Shown here: positions 8,738 to 17,613 of the stretch, one piece after another
How the letters are laid out: each line of letters starts with the position of its first letter
How positions within the stretch are numbered: position 1 is the stretch's first letter
Assembly: GCA_000270325.1 (NCBI GenBank)
Contig: BA000048.1
Location: 1,232,981 to 1,296,980, forward strand
Direction of reading: 5' to 3'
From: Candidatus Caldarchaeum subterraneum
GTDB lineage: Archaea > Thermoproteota > Nitrososphaeria_A > Caldarchaeales > Caldarchaeaceae
Length of the DNA: 64,000 nt
Made by a program: the position numbers and the translations under genes
The notes under the pieces: generated by a model
Told to the model about the DNA's origin: nothing
The model's input: only the letters and a program-made list of their open reading frames with translations
Databases searched by the model: none

Positions 8738-9757
8738 TCACCTAAGTAGAGCCTCTGCTTTTTTCCGCACCTCTTCGACAAACTGGCTGCACGTGGCCGA
8801 GCCTCCCAAGTCCATGGTTAGGACAAGGCCCTCCGACAAGACGTTGTACACAGCCTTTTCAAGTACTTCTCCAGCATCCGTAAAACGCTTATCCTGCTTG
8901 AAGCGGCCCAGCCAGTCCAGCATCATCTTCGCCGCGAGTAATTGGCCCGTTGGGTTGGCTTGCTCGGGGTTGAGTGTTGGAGCGGAGCCGTGAACAGGCT
9001 CAAACAACCCGAAGCGGTCGCCTACGTTGGCTGACCCAGCTATCCCTATTGTGCCAACAACACCAGCCGCTAGATCACTTAAAATGTCTCCAAACATGTT
9101 GGGTGTAAGAACTATGTCAAACTGCTGCGGGTTCAAAACCATCTGGTAAGCGGCGTTGTCCACATACATCTCATCAACAACCACATCACGATAATTCTTG
9201 GCTACCTGAAAACAAACATCTCGGAAAAACCCATAAGCCCTGACCACGTTACTTTTGTGAACAACAGTAACTTTACGGCGCCTTGTCTCCGCCATCTCGA
9301 ATGCGACACGGGCGATTCTCTCTGCAGCACGCCGCGAAACAACCAGCAAAGCCACGGCATAATCTACTCCAACATCCTCAACAGATTTGTATACATCCTC
9401 AGTGTTCTCCCTCACGACAACAAAGTCAACCCCGCTCCATTTGCTCTTCACGCCAGGCAAATTCTTGAAAGGCCTGATGTTGGCGTAAAGGTCCAGCCTC
9501 TGCCGCAGAAAAACTATCACATCTCTCGCGGTCTCGCCGACAGGGCCCTTGAGGCATGCATCACTCTTCATTATCGTCTCTAGGGACTCGGGCGGAAGAG
9601 CAGACCCTGTCGCTTCTTTGACTGCGTCACCGGCAGGAGCATCGACGAACTCCAGTTTAACACCCAGCCTTTGACAAAGCCAGTCTACAAGCCGACAAGT
9701 TTCCTCAACAATGTGCGGCCCTATTCCGTCACCCTTTATAACGCTGACCCTATACAT
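8738..9757 (-). CDS. Isocitrate / homoisocitrate / isopropylmalate dehydrogenase-family enzyme
   Basis: A metal-dependent beta-decarboxylating dehydrogenase of 339 residues, a normal length. It has the N-terminal GDGIGPHIVEE, the substrate arginines in LRQRLDLYANIRP (about 85-97), RENTEDVY (about 117), HKSNVVRAYG (about 168) and the metal loop MFGDILSDLAAG. RENTE plus LDLYANIRP resembles NAD-type isocitrate and homoisocitrate dehydrogenases more than isopropylmalate dehydrogenase. Because this genome makes lysine through LysW and aminoadipate, homoisocitrate dehydrogenase is a reasonable reading, but isocitrate dehydrogenase cannot be excluded. It is first in an operon with thrB, and its promoter region is shared with the divergent PflX-like gene. 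Confidence 0.8.
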   Translation of the reverse strand: MYRVSVIKGDGIGPHIVEETCRLVDWLCQRLGVKLEFVDAPAGDAVKEATGSALPPESLETIMKSDACLKGPVGETARDVIVFLRQRLDLYANIRPFKNLPGVKSKWSGVDFVVVRENTEDVYKSVEDVGVDYAVALLVVSRRAAERIARVAFEMAETRRRKVTVVHKSNVVRAYGFFRDVCFQVAKNYRDVVVDEMYVDNAAYQMVLNPQQFDIVLTPNMFGDILSDLAAGVVGTIGIAGSANVGDRFGLFEPVHGSAPTLNPEQANPTGQLLAAKMMLDWLGRFKQDKRFTDAGEVLEKAVYNVLSEGLVLTMDLGGSATCSQFVEEVRKKAEALLR

Positions 9758-9780
9758 GGGGCTGAGTTTCCCCCGGTTGG

Positions 9781-9790
9781 ATAAAAAGCA
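9781..9790. promoter_or_regulatory. AT-rich promoter box between divergent genes
   Basis: ATAAAAAGCA lies 40 bases before the ATG at 9821 and about 25-33 bases before the minus-strand start at 9757. It is a plausible TATA for the PflX-like gene, and its complement could serve the dehydrogenase/thrB operon. Confidence 0.4.
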
Positions 9791-9820
9791 TAAGTTTTCC
9801 GACTCCAGTTAGTGTTGGGG

Positions 9821-11080
9821 ATGGCGGCTTTCGAGTCCCTATACGTCTGGAGAAAACCGGAAATACGTGAAAGGCTCGACTGGTATTTCCAGGTGTCGTT
9901 GAACAGGTTGCCGGCGAAGTATCTGCTGTGCAGACGCGTCCCCGTCCACGATGAGCTGGATGGGTTGACGGAAGAGGAGCTCTGGCGCCTACATGACAAC
10001 GCCGCTTCAGAATTCCATCGCATACGTCAAGGAATTAGAGAGGGCTCCATCTCATTCAAAGAACTCATGCTCGAGAAACCCAACCTCCTCGATGTAAAAG
10101 TCGCGTTGGTGAAAAAGATGCTTCGCCACTGCAACTTCTGCCGATGGAACTGTCGAGTGGACAGGACAACAGGCGTCAAACACGGGACATGTCAGCTAGA
10201 ATCCGCCACACGTGTCTCAAGCTATTTTCACCACAGAGGAGAGGAGCTGCCGATAAGAGGCACAAAAGGCTCCGGAACAATATTTTTCACATCATGCAAC
10301 ATGCGATGTGTCTTTTGCCAAAACGCCGACATATCACATGACAAGGACAACGGAATTGTCTTCACTCCCCAGATGCTGGCGTGGGCCATGTGGCAGCTAC
10401 GCATGGAGGGATGTCACAACATCAACCTTGTAGGCGGGGAGCCAACCATACATCTCCACACCATCGTCGAGGCCATAAACATGCTCAGGTTTTTCAAAGA
10501 AACCTACGCAGAGGCCGTGGATGCAAAAGCGGACATATACTATCCCTACAGCCTTGACACAAGAAACGCCTACTACGAAGGCGAGTTCAACACACCAATT
10601 CTCTGGAACTCCAACATGTACATGAGCGGGGAAACCATGAAAATACTCCATGAACTCGTCGACATCTGGCTGCCCGACTTCAAATTCGGCAACAACAAAT
10701 GTGCCACATGGCTCTCTCGAACACCATGGTACTTCGAAACAGTTTCACAAAACCATAAACAGATATACGAATGGGGAGAGGACATCGTCATAAGACACCT
10801 GGTTATGCCAGGTCACGTAGAATGCTGCACAAAGCCGGTGCTACGCTGGATAGCCGAGAACATGCCAGACACGCCTGTAAACATCATGGACCAGTATCAT
10901 CCAGACTGTTACTGCAACCCGTCCGACCCCCGCTTCGACAAGAGATACAGCGACATGGCACGCTATCCAACAGAGGAGGAGATAATGGAGTCATACCGCT
11001 ACGCTCGGTCGCTGGGTATCAACTTTGAGGAAATAACTTTCGAGAAGTCGCTGCGTTTCCATCCACTGTTTTTCCGTTAA
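9821..11080 (+). CDS. Radical SAM Fe-S protein of the PflX family (COG1313)
   Basis: A radical SAM protein of about 419 residues. The SAM cluster motif CNMRCVFC is near residue 165-172, after SGTIFFTS, and a GGEPT SAM-binding segment is near 210. Before it lies a cysteine-rich region, CNFCRWNC with a downstream GTC, as in PflX (pyruvate formate-lyase activase-like, substrate unknown). A C-terminal cluster, CYCNP, may hold more iron or zinc. The extra 100 N-terminal residues include an aromatic, basic stretch. A GTG at 9812 is an alternative start; the ATG at 9821 better fits the box at 9781. No pyruvate formate-lyase is nearby, so the target is unknown. Confidence 0.8.
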   Translation: MAAFESLYVWRKPEIRERLDWYFQVSLNRLPAKYLLCRRVPVHDELDGLTEEELWRLHDNAASEFHRIRQGIREGSISFKELMLEKPNLLDVKVALVKKMLRHCNFCRWNCRVDRTTGVKHGTCQLESATRVSSYFHHRGEELPIRGTKGSGTIFFTSCNMRCVFCQNADISHDKDNGIVFTPQMLAWAMWQLRMEGCHNINLVGGEPTIHLHTIVEAINMLRFFKETYAEAVDAKADIYYPYSLDTRNAYYEGEFNTPILWNSNMYMSGETMKILHELVDIWLPDFKFGNNKCATWLSRTPWYFETVSQNHKQIYEWGEDIVIRHLVMPGHVECCTKPVLRWIAENMPDTPVNIMDQYHPDCYCNPSDPRFDKRYSDMARYPTEEEIMESYRYARSLGINFEEITFEKSLRFHPLFFR

Positions 11081-11111
11081 GCTTAATAGAGCTTAGACGT
11101 TGTCTATAGCC

Positions 11112-11681
11112 ATGGTTAGAGCCTCCCTCGCAGTCGACGCCGAGATAGCCGACTCGCTCTCAAAACTGGCTGAAGCTAAGCACATGACACTCTATTCATT
11201 GACCAACCAGATTCTCCAAACCTTCGTGGAAATGATGAACGAGAACATTGAGCCACAGGATGTAAAGGCTCTTTTCCGGGCTCATGTTCTCTTGAGAGAC
11301 TTGGACGCTGTGGTGCTCCCCTCAGAATTCATGGACATGCTGATAGCTGATCTCTACGCTGTGAACAAAGAAAAGCTTCTTGAAAGGTTTAGGCAGCTTG
11401 GAAGAGATGTCGGCAAAGTTCTCAAAGTCTATGCGGCGAGTGTAGAGGAGCTTTTCGAGCTCGCAAAAACCGTTGGACAATTCTTTCCACTCAAGCGTCT
11501 AGAAGTCAGGCCGAAGCAGATGAAGCAATATGAAATAGCTCTGCTGGGCGTGGGAAGCAGGCCCGAGTCGACCCAATGCGTCTATGAATCGGTCAAAGCT
11601 ATACTTCACGAGTATGGATATAGGACACGGAACGAAACCGTGGGAAAAGGCATCATCAAATGCGACATTGAGCCGGTTTAA
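11112..11681 (+). CDS. Unrecognised protein with ribbon-helix-helix-like N-terminus
   Basis: I do not recognise the family. The first 45 residues (ASLAVDAEIADSL, then LAEAKHMTLYSLTNQIL) have the strand-helix-helix pattern of ribbon-helix-helix DNA-binding proteins. The middle is helical and leucine-rich. The last 60 residues (RPKQMKQYEIALLGVG, then a short alpha/beta stretch ending GKGIIKCDIEPV) look like a small ligand-binding fold. The ATG at 11112 is 27 bases after a GCTTAATAG box, so it was preferred over TTG at 11100. It follows the PflX-like gene by 31 bases but seems to have its own promoter. A transcription-regulator role is only a guess. Confidence 0.55.
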   Translation: MVRASLAVDAEIADSLSKLAEAKHMTLYSLTNQILQTFVEMMNENIEPQDVKALFRAHVLLRDLDAVVLPSEFMDMLIADLYAVNKEKLLERFRQLGRDVGKVLKVYAASVEELFELAKTVGQFFPLKRLEVRPKQMKQYEIALLGVGSRPESTQCVYESVKAILHEYGYRTRNETVGKGIIKCDIEPV

Positions 11682-11733
11682 ACTTCGGAGCATAGAAGCG
11701 GCTATGTAGTTGGGTTAGAGCTTTGCCGCAACT

Positions 11734-11752
11734 GATTTATATCCAAGGAGGA
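11734..11752 (+). promoter_or_regulatory. TATA box and strong Shine-Dalgarno upstream of hemerythrin
   Basis: GATTTATAT (11734-11742) is a TATA box, followed directly by AAGGAGGAT. The AGGAGG core lies 8 bases from ATG 11760, which opens a six-codon frame (MMLWRV, stop), and 16 bases from the hemerythrin ATG at 11768. The spacing is ideal for the short frame, not for the gene. Confidence 0.55.
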
Positions 11753-11767
11753 TAACTGGATGATGCT

Positions 11768-12304
11768 ATGGAGAGTTTAACAAATTCTCTGTTGAGAGAT
11801 CATGAGGTTATTTTGAGAGCTGTTGCGCGGCTTGAGAGCAGGGTGTCGGAGTGGCGACGGAGCAGGCGCATAGAACGCGGCAGCCTAGAGAAGTTTATTG
11901 AGTTTGCCAAACTGTTCACCGATAGGTGCCACCATGGCAAGGAGGAGCGATGTCTTTTTCCATGTATGGAGAAGAGGGGTGTACCGCGTGAAGGCGGGCC
12001 CATTGGAGTGATGCTGTATGAGCATCAATTGGGTCGACAGCTTATAAGCAGGTTGGAGAAAGCCGCTGAGACATACTTTAACGAGGGCCGAGGGCTGGAA
12101 GAGGTGTTGACAGTTTGCGAAGACTATATCGGGTTGATTAGACAACACATAGCGAAAGAGAACGATATTCTCTTTCCCATGGGTGAGAATGTGGCGACCG
12201 AGGAAGATGTTGGCCAAACTAACGCATGTTATGAGGAGGTTGAGTTGAGGGAAGTAGGCGAGGAGGAGCATCACAGGCTCGAGAGAGCCGCGGACGAAAT
12301 CTAG
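11768..12304 (+). CDS. Hemerythrin HHE-domain protein
   Basis: A cytoplasmic 178-residue four-helix protein that should bind a di-iron centre. Candidate ligands are visible in order: RDHEV (about 10-14), RCHHGKEE (about 53-60), YEHQLGRQ (about 83) and RQHIAKEND (about 121). HHE proteins sense or scavenge oxygen or nitric oxide, or repair iron centres. The C-terminal 40 residues are acidic. Its stop overlaps that of the convergent NnrS-like membrane gene in CTAG. NnrS and some hemerythrins are both linked to nitric-oxide stress, which supports a related role, though they are on opposite strands. Confidence 0.85.
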   Translation: MESLTNSLLRDHEVILRAVARLESRVSEWRRSRRIERGSLEKFIEFAKLFTDRCHHGKEERCLFPCMEKRGVPREGGPIGVMLYEHQLGRQLISRLEKAAETYFNEGRGLEEVLTVCEDYIGLIRQHIAKENDILFPMGENVATEEDVGQTNACYEEVELREVGEEEHHRLERAADEI

Positions 12305-13509
12305 CGTAGATTATGCATCATCGCTAATGTCAGGAACACCGAGGCGATGTACAGGGTTGCAGTCGCTGCCGTGAGTGGAATGTTCGGATACGCCCCAGAT
12401 AGAAACCATCCTACTCTAGCGATGTTTCCCATGTTTAGTAAAATAGCTGGCAGATAGCTCAGGCCCTTGTACGGTATGCGGCCGGTGATGAGGCTTGGGA
12501 GAATTATCGGCGAATATGCAAGTATCATGTTTGCTATGAAGCCTACTGTGAAGGAGTGGATGTAGCTGTCCCTGAGAAGATACCATGTCATCGGATTAAT
12601 TTCCCTTATTAGCTGTGTGAGCAATCCGAATACGGCGGCTGCGAGGAGCCAAGCCGAGGCAATAACGTATAGCATCGAGAAATAGAGATATCTGGCCCTG
12701 TCTCTCTCAGCCATCCTATCAACCAACGGCCCATTCGTAACTCTGTGAAAAGCATTGATAGAAAAAATCCACAAAGCTGTTGATGCGAGGAAAAAGACAG
12801 ATGATAGAGTTTCGTAGAGATGGTTTCCGGTGACCGCTGCAGCTAATGCGGAGAAAATGGTGAGGAGCTGTGTGGGGGTGAGTATCCATGATAAACCTCT
12901 TCGCAGCGATGTGTCTATGCGGAAGCGCACTGTCTTGATGCCTATGCCGAAGACCATGGAGGCAGGTGCACCATACAATCCGAGCTGAAGCATTCCTTCT
13001 CTCGAGAATGGGTTGAAACCCAACAGCTCAAGCCAGCCGTGAACAGCTATCGTGACAGGCATCGAAATCATAGAGAGAATAATTAAGGGGTCGGCGGGTG
13101 CGAGATATCCTCTCGGCCTGCCAACAACCTTCACGGTGTAGAAGGTCAACACCGAGGCCCCGAAGCATGCCAGCAAAAATCCAAGAAAATTTAACGGATA
13201 CATTAGAATTGACATCAGAACCCCTCCCGCGAGAAGGGAGACCGAAATCTGCCGAGTCTTCACATACTTTTGCGGAGAAAAATCTCTGAACCTTGGGACC
13301 AGTATCGCAGCTACAGAGGCTATGAAAGTGTAGACAAAGCCATAGAGCACCAGCTTGGGATGATGGATGACAAGCGCAGTGAACATTCTTGAGCCAGACA
13401 AGGACAGCAGCCAAAATGCGCCGAGCAAAACCCCCAGCAACCCCGCGAAAGTAGCCAAAGCAATACCGGGGACAGCAACTCGCCTAGAGGCCCAAAGCCT
13501 CTCCCGCAT
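12301..13509 (-). CDS. NnrS-like polytopic membrane protein
   Basis: A membrane protein of 402 residues with about 12 hydrophobic helices. The start of helix 2, IHHPKLVLYGFVYTFIA, and helix 10, SYIHSFTVGFIANMILAYSP, place histidines at the positions used by NnrS-type haem/copper proteins (HxxxxGF and HxxTVG patterns). NnrS proteins protect against nitric-oxide and metal-nitrosyl stress. Similarity is at the pattern level, so a distant relative of the haem-copper oxidase fold is the safest claim. It is probably transcribed alone. It ends in a shared CTAG with the hemerythrin gene. Confidence 0.6.
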   Translation of the reverse strand: MRERLWASRRVAVPGIALATFAGLLGVLLGAFWLLSLSGSRMFTALVIHHPKLVLYGFVYTFIASVAAILVPRFRDFSPQKYVKTRQISVSLLAGGVLMSILMYPLNFLGFLLACFGASVLTFYTVKVVGRPRGYLAPADPLIILSMISMPVTIAVHGWLELLGFNPFSREGMLQLGLYGAPASMVFGIGIKTVRFRIDTSLRRGLSWILTPTQLLTIFSALAAAVTGNHLYETLSSVFFLASTALWIFSINAFHRVTNGPLVDRMAERDRARYLYFSMLYVIASAWLLAAAVFGLLTQLIREINPMTWYLLRDSYIHSFTVGFIANMILAYSPIILPSLITGRIPYKGLSYLPAILLNMGNIARVGWFLSGAYPNIPLTAATATLYIASVFLTLAMMHNLR

Positions 13510-13552
13510 AAACCATGAACCCCACCGACACGATTAAAATGTTCATTAACAG

Positions 13553-13626
13553 CGCCCAGGCCGGGATTTGAACCCGGGTCCGCCGGGCGACAGCCGGCGA
13601 TGCTAACCTGGCTATACCACCTGGGC
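13553..13626 (-). tRNA. tRNA-Asp (anticodon GTC)
   Basis: A complete cloverleaf on the minus strand. The acceptor stem is GCCCAGG paired with CCTGGGC, discriminator G73. The anticodon stem GCCGG/CCGGC encloses CTGTCGC, giving GTC. The T-arm is CCGGG-TTCAAAT-CCCGG. G15 is present, so it is a candidate archaeosine substrate. CCA is not encoded and there is no intron. Confidence 0.95.
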
Positions 13627-13650
13627 CCCTAAGCTCAGGGAAACGTAGTG

Positions 13651-13660
13651 CTTTATTTAG
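13651..13660 (-). promoter_or_regulatory. TATA box of tRNA-Asp
   Basis: On the minus strand CTAAATAAAG lies about 25-34 bases before the tRNA 5' end, the standard archaeal position. Confidence 0.55.
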
Positions 13661-13734
13661 TCTTTTAGGTCATGCTTGAATCGTCGGAAACCTTAAACTG
13701 CCTTGGTCCCAGTATACCCTGATATTAACAAAAC

Positions 13735-13742
13735 GTTTATAC
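13735..13742 (+). promoter_or_regulatory. TATA box of the peptide ABC importer
   Basis: GTTTATAC lies 31-38 bases before the ATG at 13773, and a GAGG ribosome-binding site follows at about 13765-13768. This would be a short-leader mRNA with a real Shine-Dalgarno. Confidence 0.55.
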
Positions 13743-13772
13743 ATGCCTAATATGCATTTACTTTGAGGACAT

Positions 13773-16502
13773 ATGTTGAAGAGGTCGCTTGTAAATCGTG
13801 GAGATTTTTTCGCGGCCCTTGTTTCGGTGTTGTTGCTCGGACTATTGCTGGGGGCTTTTCCTGTGCAGGCGCAGCAGGTTCCACGTGGTCCTTGGGTCGA
13901 CGAGGTGAGCTTCTTCGTTGAACAAGACCAGGCTAAGGCTATCGACATGCTTGAGAAAGGAGAAATGCATGTCTTCTTCAGGGACCTGAGAGACCCCGAG
14001 CTTTTCAGGAGGGTCAGGGAATCACCCAATCTCTGGTACATCTACTCATATGGTCTATTCTATGAGCTGACCTTCAACCCCGTAGGCCCAGAGTTCCCAG
14101 CTACCGGGAAACTCAACCCGTTCAGCGTCCCGAGGATAAGAGAGGCGATGAACTATCTCATCGACAGGGGCTACATAGCCAACGAGATCATGGGTGGCTT
14201 AGGTGTCCCGAGATATACAGCTCTCACACCTGCTTTCCCAGACTACGCCAGATACGCCGATACACTCAAGCAAATCGAGAAGGAGTATGCGTACAACTTC
14301 GAAAAGGCGCGCCAAATTATCAACGAGGAGATGACGAAGCTGGGAGCTGAACTACGTGAAGGCAAATGGTTCTACAAAGGCGAGCCTGTAACTCTGATAT
14401 TCCTCATCAGGGTGGAGGACCAGAGGAGGCAGATTGGTGACTACGTGGCTTCGCAACTTGAAAAGCTCGGCTTTACAGTTGATAGGCAGTATAAAACCAG
14501 CAGAGAGGCTTCACCCATATGGCTGAGAGGCAACCCAGCCGACGGAAATTGGCATCTTTACACAGGGGGCTGGATAGCTACCGTCATCGATAGAAACGAG
14601 GCTGGAACCAACTTCGGTTTCTATTACACTCCGAGAGGACAACCTGTTCCGCTGTGGCAATCCTATAAACCTGACCCGGAGTTCGACAGAGTTGCTGCCA
14701 AGCTATGGAACAACGACTTCGCCACTTTAGAGGAAAGGGATGAACTGGTTGTCAAAGCTCTGTGGCTGTCGATGAGGGACTCGGTAAGAGTATGGGTTAT
14801 TCACCAGATAGCTCCATGGCCTGCAAGGAAAGATGTTGTTGTAACATATGACCTTGCGGGAGGTTTCTCCGCTGCAAGGCTTTGGCCCTACACAATTAGA
14901 TTCGCCGACAAAGTAGGCGGCTCGGTCAAGATAGCTTCGACTGACCTTCTTGTAGACCCCGTCAACCCCGTAGCCGGAAGCAACTGGATTTACGACATGT
15001 TCTTCGTAAGAGCTACATCAGACCCAGCGCTCATGCCTGACCCATACACAGGACTCTACTGGCCTAACAGAATAAAGAACGCAGAAGTCTACGTCACGTT
15101 TGGAAACCCTGTTGGCGCCACGCTTGACTGGGTGACCCTGAGGTTTGTTCCGGAGATAAGGGTTCCCGAGGATGCATGGTATGGGTGGGACGCAGAAAAA
15201 CAGGAAATAATCACCGCACCATCCGGAACAACTGCAAAAGCCAAGACAGTGATATATTTCGAGGACGACCTGTTTAAGAGAAAACTCCATGACGGCAGCA
15301 CATTCTCGTTGGCCGACATAGTCTACTCCTACATACTGACGTTTGACAGAGCCGACCCGAAGAGCCCATTGTACGATGAATCATACGTCCCAGTCTTCGA
15401 GGAGTTCAGGGCTGTCTTCAAGGGTCTAAGAATAATAAGCGAGGACCCGCTGGTGATAGAAGTGTACTCTGACCGGACCTACCTTGACGCTGAATGGATT
15501 GCGAACGAAGCTGCTTCATGGTTCTTCACAGATTATCTCTATGGGCCTGCCCCATGGCATGTCGTAGCGGTGGGCGCCTTGGCGGAGGAGGCTGGTGAGC
15601 TCGCTTTCTCAGCCGACAAAGCTGATGCACAGAAGATAGAGTGGATGAACCTATTGGCCGGCCCCTCACTACCCATCCTCGCGGCCCAGCTCGACAAAGC
15701 AATCGCGCAGCAATACATCCCATACGAGAACGTCCTCGGAAAATATGTCACAAAAGAAGAAGCAGTCAACAGATACCAGAATCTCAAGAGATGGTACCAG
15801 AGCAAGGGCCACTTCCTCGTAGGCAACGGCCCCTTCTACATAGAGAAGGTCGACCCAACCGCCAAGGCAGTGGTGATAAAGGCATTCAGAGAATTCCCCG
15901 ACGCCGCTGATAAATGGGCACGGTTCGCCAAGCCCAGCATCCCCGAAGCCAAGTTCACCAAGGTTCCATCAGCCGTTGAGCAAGGATTCCCCTCAGAGCT
16001 TAGACTCTCAGTCACGTTCGAAGGAAAACCATACAGAACCGATGACATCGCATACATTAAGTACATTTTGACGAGCCCTGCTGGGACCTCTGTTGGATTC
16101 GCCGAACCAGTGGCAGACGGCGAATGGCGCATAATCCTCAAGCCAGAGGTCACATACGCAACGCCAATAGGCACCGCATCCATAGAGGCGATAGTTGTAT
16201 CAAAACTCGTCGGAGTCCCCGTATCGGCAACAGCCTCCATCAACGTCCTCAGCTTCAAAGACTCTGTATTAAGCGAGATAGCGAAAGCCAGAGCAGACGC
16301 CGACTCGAAGATCGCAGGCCTCAGGTCCTCAATCGACAACCTGAACAACCAGCTAAACAACGTCAACACATCAATCCAAGGAGTACAAGGCTCCATCACG
16401 CTCGCAACAGCTCTCGCCGCCGTAGCGATAGTCCTGTCACTAGCCAGCCTAGGACTAGCGTTCACTAGAGGAAGAAGAGCCGCAGCACAGCAAAAGAGCT
16501 GA
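13773..16502 (+). CDS. ABC transporter substrate-binding protein, peptide/nickel family 5, membrane-anchored
   Basis: An extracellular binding protein for peptides or similar solutes, at 909 residues much larger than the usual 500-600. A signal peptide (about 1-35, ending FPVQAQ) is followed by the family-5 binding fold. The early segments include DLRDPELFRR and YELTFNPVG, and the later part has FSLADIVYSYILTFDRADP. From about 845 a short coiled coil (SSIDNLNNQLNNVNTSI) leads to a single C-terminal membrane helix (about 875-897) and a basic tail, so it is tethered at the cell surface, as is common in archaea. The permeases and ATPases follow. T-rich sequence after the stop may partly uncouple its expression. 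Confidence 0.9.
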   Translation: MLKRSLVNRGDFFAALVSVLLLGLLLGAFPVQAQQVPRGPWVDEVSFFVEQDQAKAIDMLEKGEMHVFFRDLRDPELFRRVRESPNLWYIYSYGLFYELTFNPVGPEFPATGKLNPFSVPRIREAMNYLIDRGYIANEIMGGLGVPRYTALTPAFPDYARYADTLKQIEKEYAYNFEKARQIINEEMTKLGAELREGKWFYKGEPVTLIFLIRVEDQRRQIGDYVASQLEKLGFTVDRQYKTSREASPIWLRGNPADGNWHLYTGGWIATVIDRNEAGTNFGFYYTPRGQPVPLWQSYKPDPEFDRVAAKLWNNDFATLEERDELVVKALWLSMRDSVRVWVIHQIAPWPARKDVVVTYDLAGGFSAARLWPYTIRFADKVGGSVKIASTDLLVDPVNPVAGSNWIYDMFFVRATSDPALMPDPYTGLYWPNRIKNAEVYVTFGNPVGATLDWVTLRFVPEIRVPEDAWYGWDAEKQEIITAPSGTTAKAKTVIYFEDDLFKRKLHDGSTFSLADIVYSYILTFDRADPKSPLYDESYVPVFEEFRAVFKGLRIISEDPLVIEVYSDRTYLDAEWIANEAASWFFTDYLYGPAPWHVVAVGALAEEAGELAFSADKADAQKIEWMNLLAGPSLPILAAQLDKAIAQQYIPYENVLGKYVTKEEAVNRYQNLKRWYQSKGHFLVGNGPFYIEKVDPTAKAVVIKAFREFPDAADKWARFAKPSIPEAKFTKVPSAVEQGFPSELRLSVTFEGKPYRTDDIAYIKYILTSPAGTSVGFAEPVADGEWRIILKPEVTYATPIGTASIEAIVVSKLVGVPVSATASINVLSFKDSVLSEIAKARADADSKIAGLRSSIDNLNNQLNNVNTSIQGVQGSITLATALAAVAIVLSLASLGLAFTRGRRAAAQQKS

Positions 16503-16513
16503 AAAAACAAAAC

Positions 16514-16541
16514 CCTTTTTTCAAACTCTTTCATTTTTTAT
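16514..16541 (+). terminator. T-tract terminator-like stretch after the binding-protein gene
   Basis: Two runs of six T (16516-16521 and 16534-16539) lie in the 46-base gap before the permease gene. Oligo-T tracts end transcription in archaea. Partial termination here would give excess binding protein over permease. Confidence 0.4.
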
Positions 16542-16548
16542 ACAGGGT

Positions 16549-17613
16549 ATGCAGATAAAACGTATAGGGCTCTACTTAGCTAGACGAGGCTTAGTGTTAT
16601 TCCTGACAGTAGTCGCAGCGGTGTACGTAACCATACTTATAGCCAACATGGGTGGATACGTTGACGAGATAATCAAGAGCGAGGTCCTCTTCAGGGTCTC
16701 CACATCAGTTTACCAAAACCCGGCCTACAGAGGATTGAACGAGACAGCTCTGAAGAAACTCGTTACAGAACTTTATGAAAACGAGATAAAAAGGCTGGGA
16801 TTTGACCAGCCATTCTTCATAAGGAGCTTCAACTACTTGGCCGACGCTTTGACCCTGAACCTTGGAAGGGCTCTCTTCATCAGCAGCGACAGCGGCTCAA
16901 GAAACGTTAGAATAATCCTCATGGAGCGGCTTCCTAACACGGTCCTACTCTTCACCACAACACAACTGATTCTCTTCTTCATCGGATTGTTCGGTGGCCT
17001 ATACCTCAGCAGAAAATATGGCTCGAGAACCGATAAAATAGTTTCACTGCTGGCACCTTTATCAGCCCTACCCGGCTGGTTCTACGGACTATTCCTCATC
17101 ATTGTTTTCGCCTCGGTTCTGAGAATTCTTCCATATGGTGGGATGGTGGACATCCCGCCTCCGACAGATAGGTTCGAGTACGCTCTCAGCGTCATGCGAC
17201 ACATGATACTACCGATAATGTCTTGGCTAGTCGCCTACAGCTTCTTCAACATATACACTAGGAGAACATTTTTCCTAATTTTTTCAAAAGAGGACTTCGT
17301 CGAGGTAGCGAAAGCCAAGGGTCTTCCAGAGGATTTGGTAAGGCGGAGATACATACTCAGACCCACGCTTCCACCCATTGTGACAGACCTCTCCCTCACC
17401 CTTATAGCGTCTTGGACAGGCGCAGTAATAACCGAGACCGTCTTCAACTGGCCTGGAGTAGGTAGGCTTTTCTACGAAGCCGCGGCACTGTTCGACACAC
17501 CCGTAATCGTCGGACTTGTAGTAATATATGCCTACTTACTCGCCATCACCGTGTTTGTCCTAGAACTTGTCTACGCAATCCTAGACCCCCGTATTAGAAT
17601 AGGTGTTTCATGA
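16549..17613 (+). CDS. Peptide ABC transporter permease, DppB type
   Basis: An inner-membrane permease of 354 residues with six predicted helices. An N-terminal helix (about 12-33) precedes a roughly 80-residue extracellular loop. The transmembrane core begins at about 125 and has the EAA-like coupling loop DFVEVAKAKGLPEDLVRRRYILRP near 250. The end matches DppB, with the FNWPGVGRL segment near 302. It forms a heterodimer with the next protein, whose ATG overlaps its stop by 4 bp. Confidence 0.9.
   Translation: MQIKRIGLYLARRGLVLFLTVVAAVYVTILIANMGGYVDEIIKSEVLFRVSTSVYQNPAYRGLNETALKKLVTELYENEIKRLGFDQPFFIRSFNYLADALTLNLGRALFISSDSGSRNVRIILMERLPNTVLLFTTTQLILFFIGLFGGLYLSRKYGSRTDKIVSLLAPLSALPGWFYGLFLIIVFASVLRILPYGGMVDIPPPTDRFEYALSVMRHMILPIMSWLVAYSFFNIYTRRTFFLIFSKEDFVEVAKAKGLPEDLVRRRYILRPTLPPIVTDLSLTLIASWTGAVITETVFNWPGVGRLFYEAAALFDTPVIVGLVVIYAYLLAITVFVLELVYAILDPRIRIGVS

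Noticed and set aside
15836-16534. A 232-codon minus-strand frame opposite the binding-protein 3' end
   Set aside because: It is the reverse of a well-supported coding region with no recognisable motif of its own.
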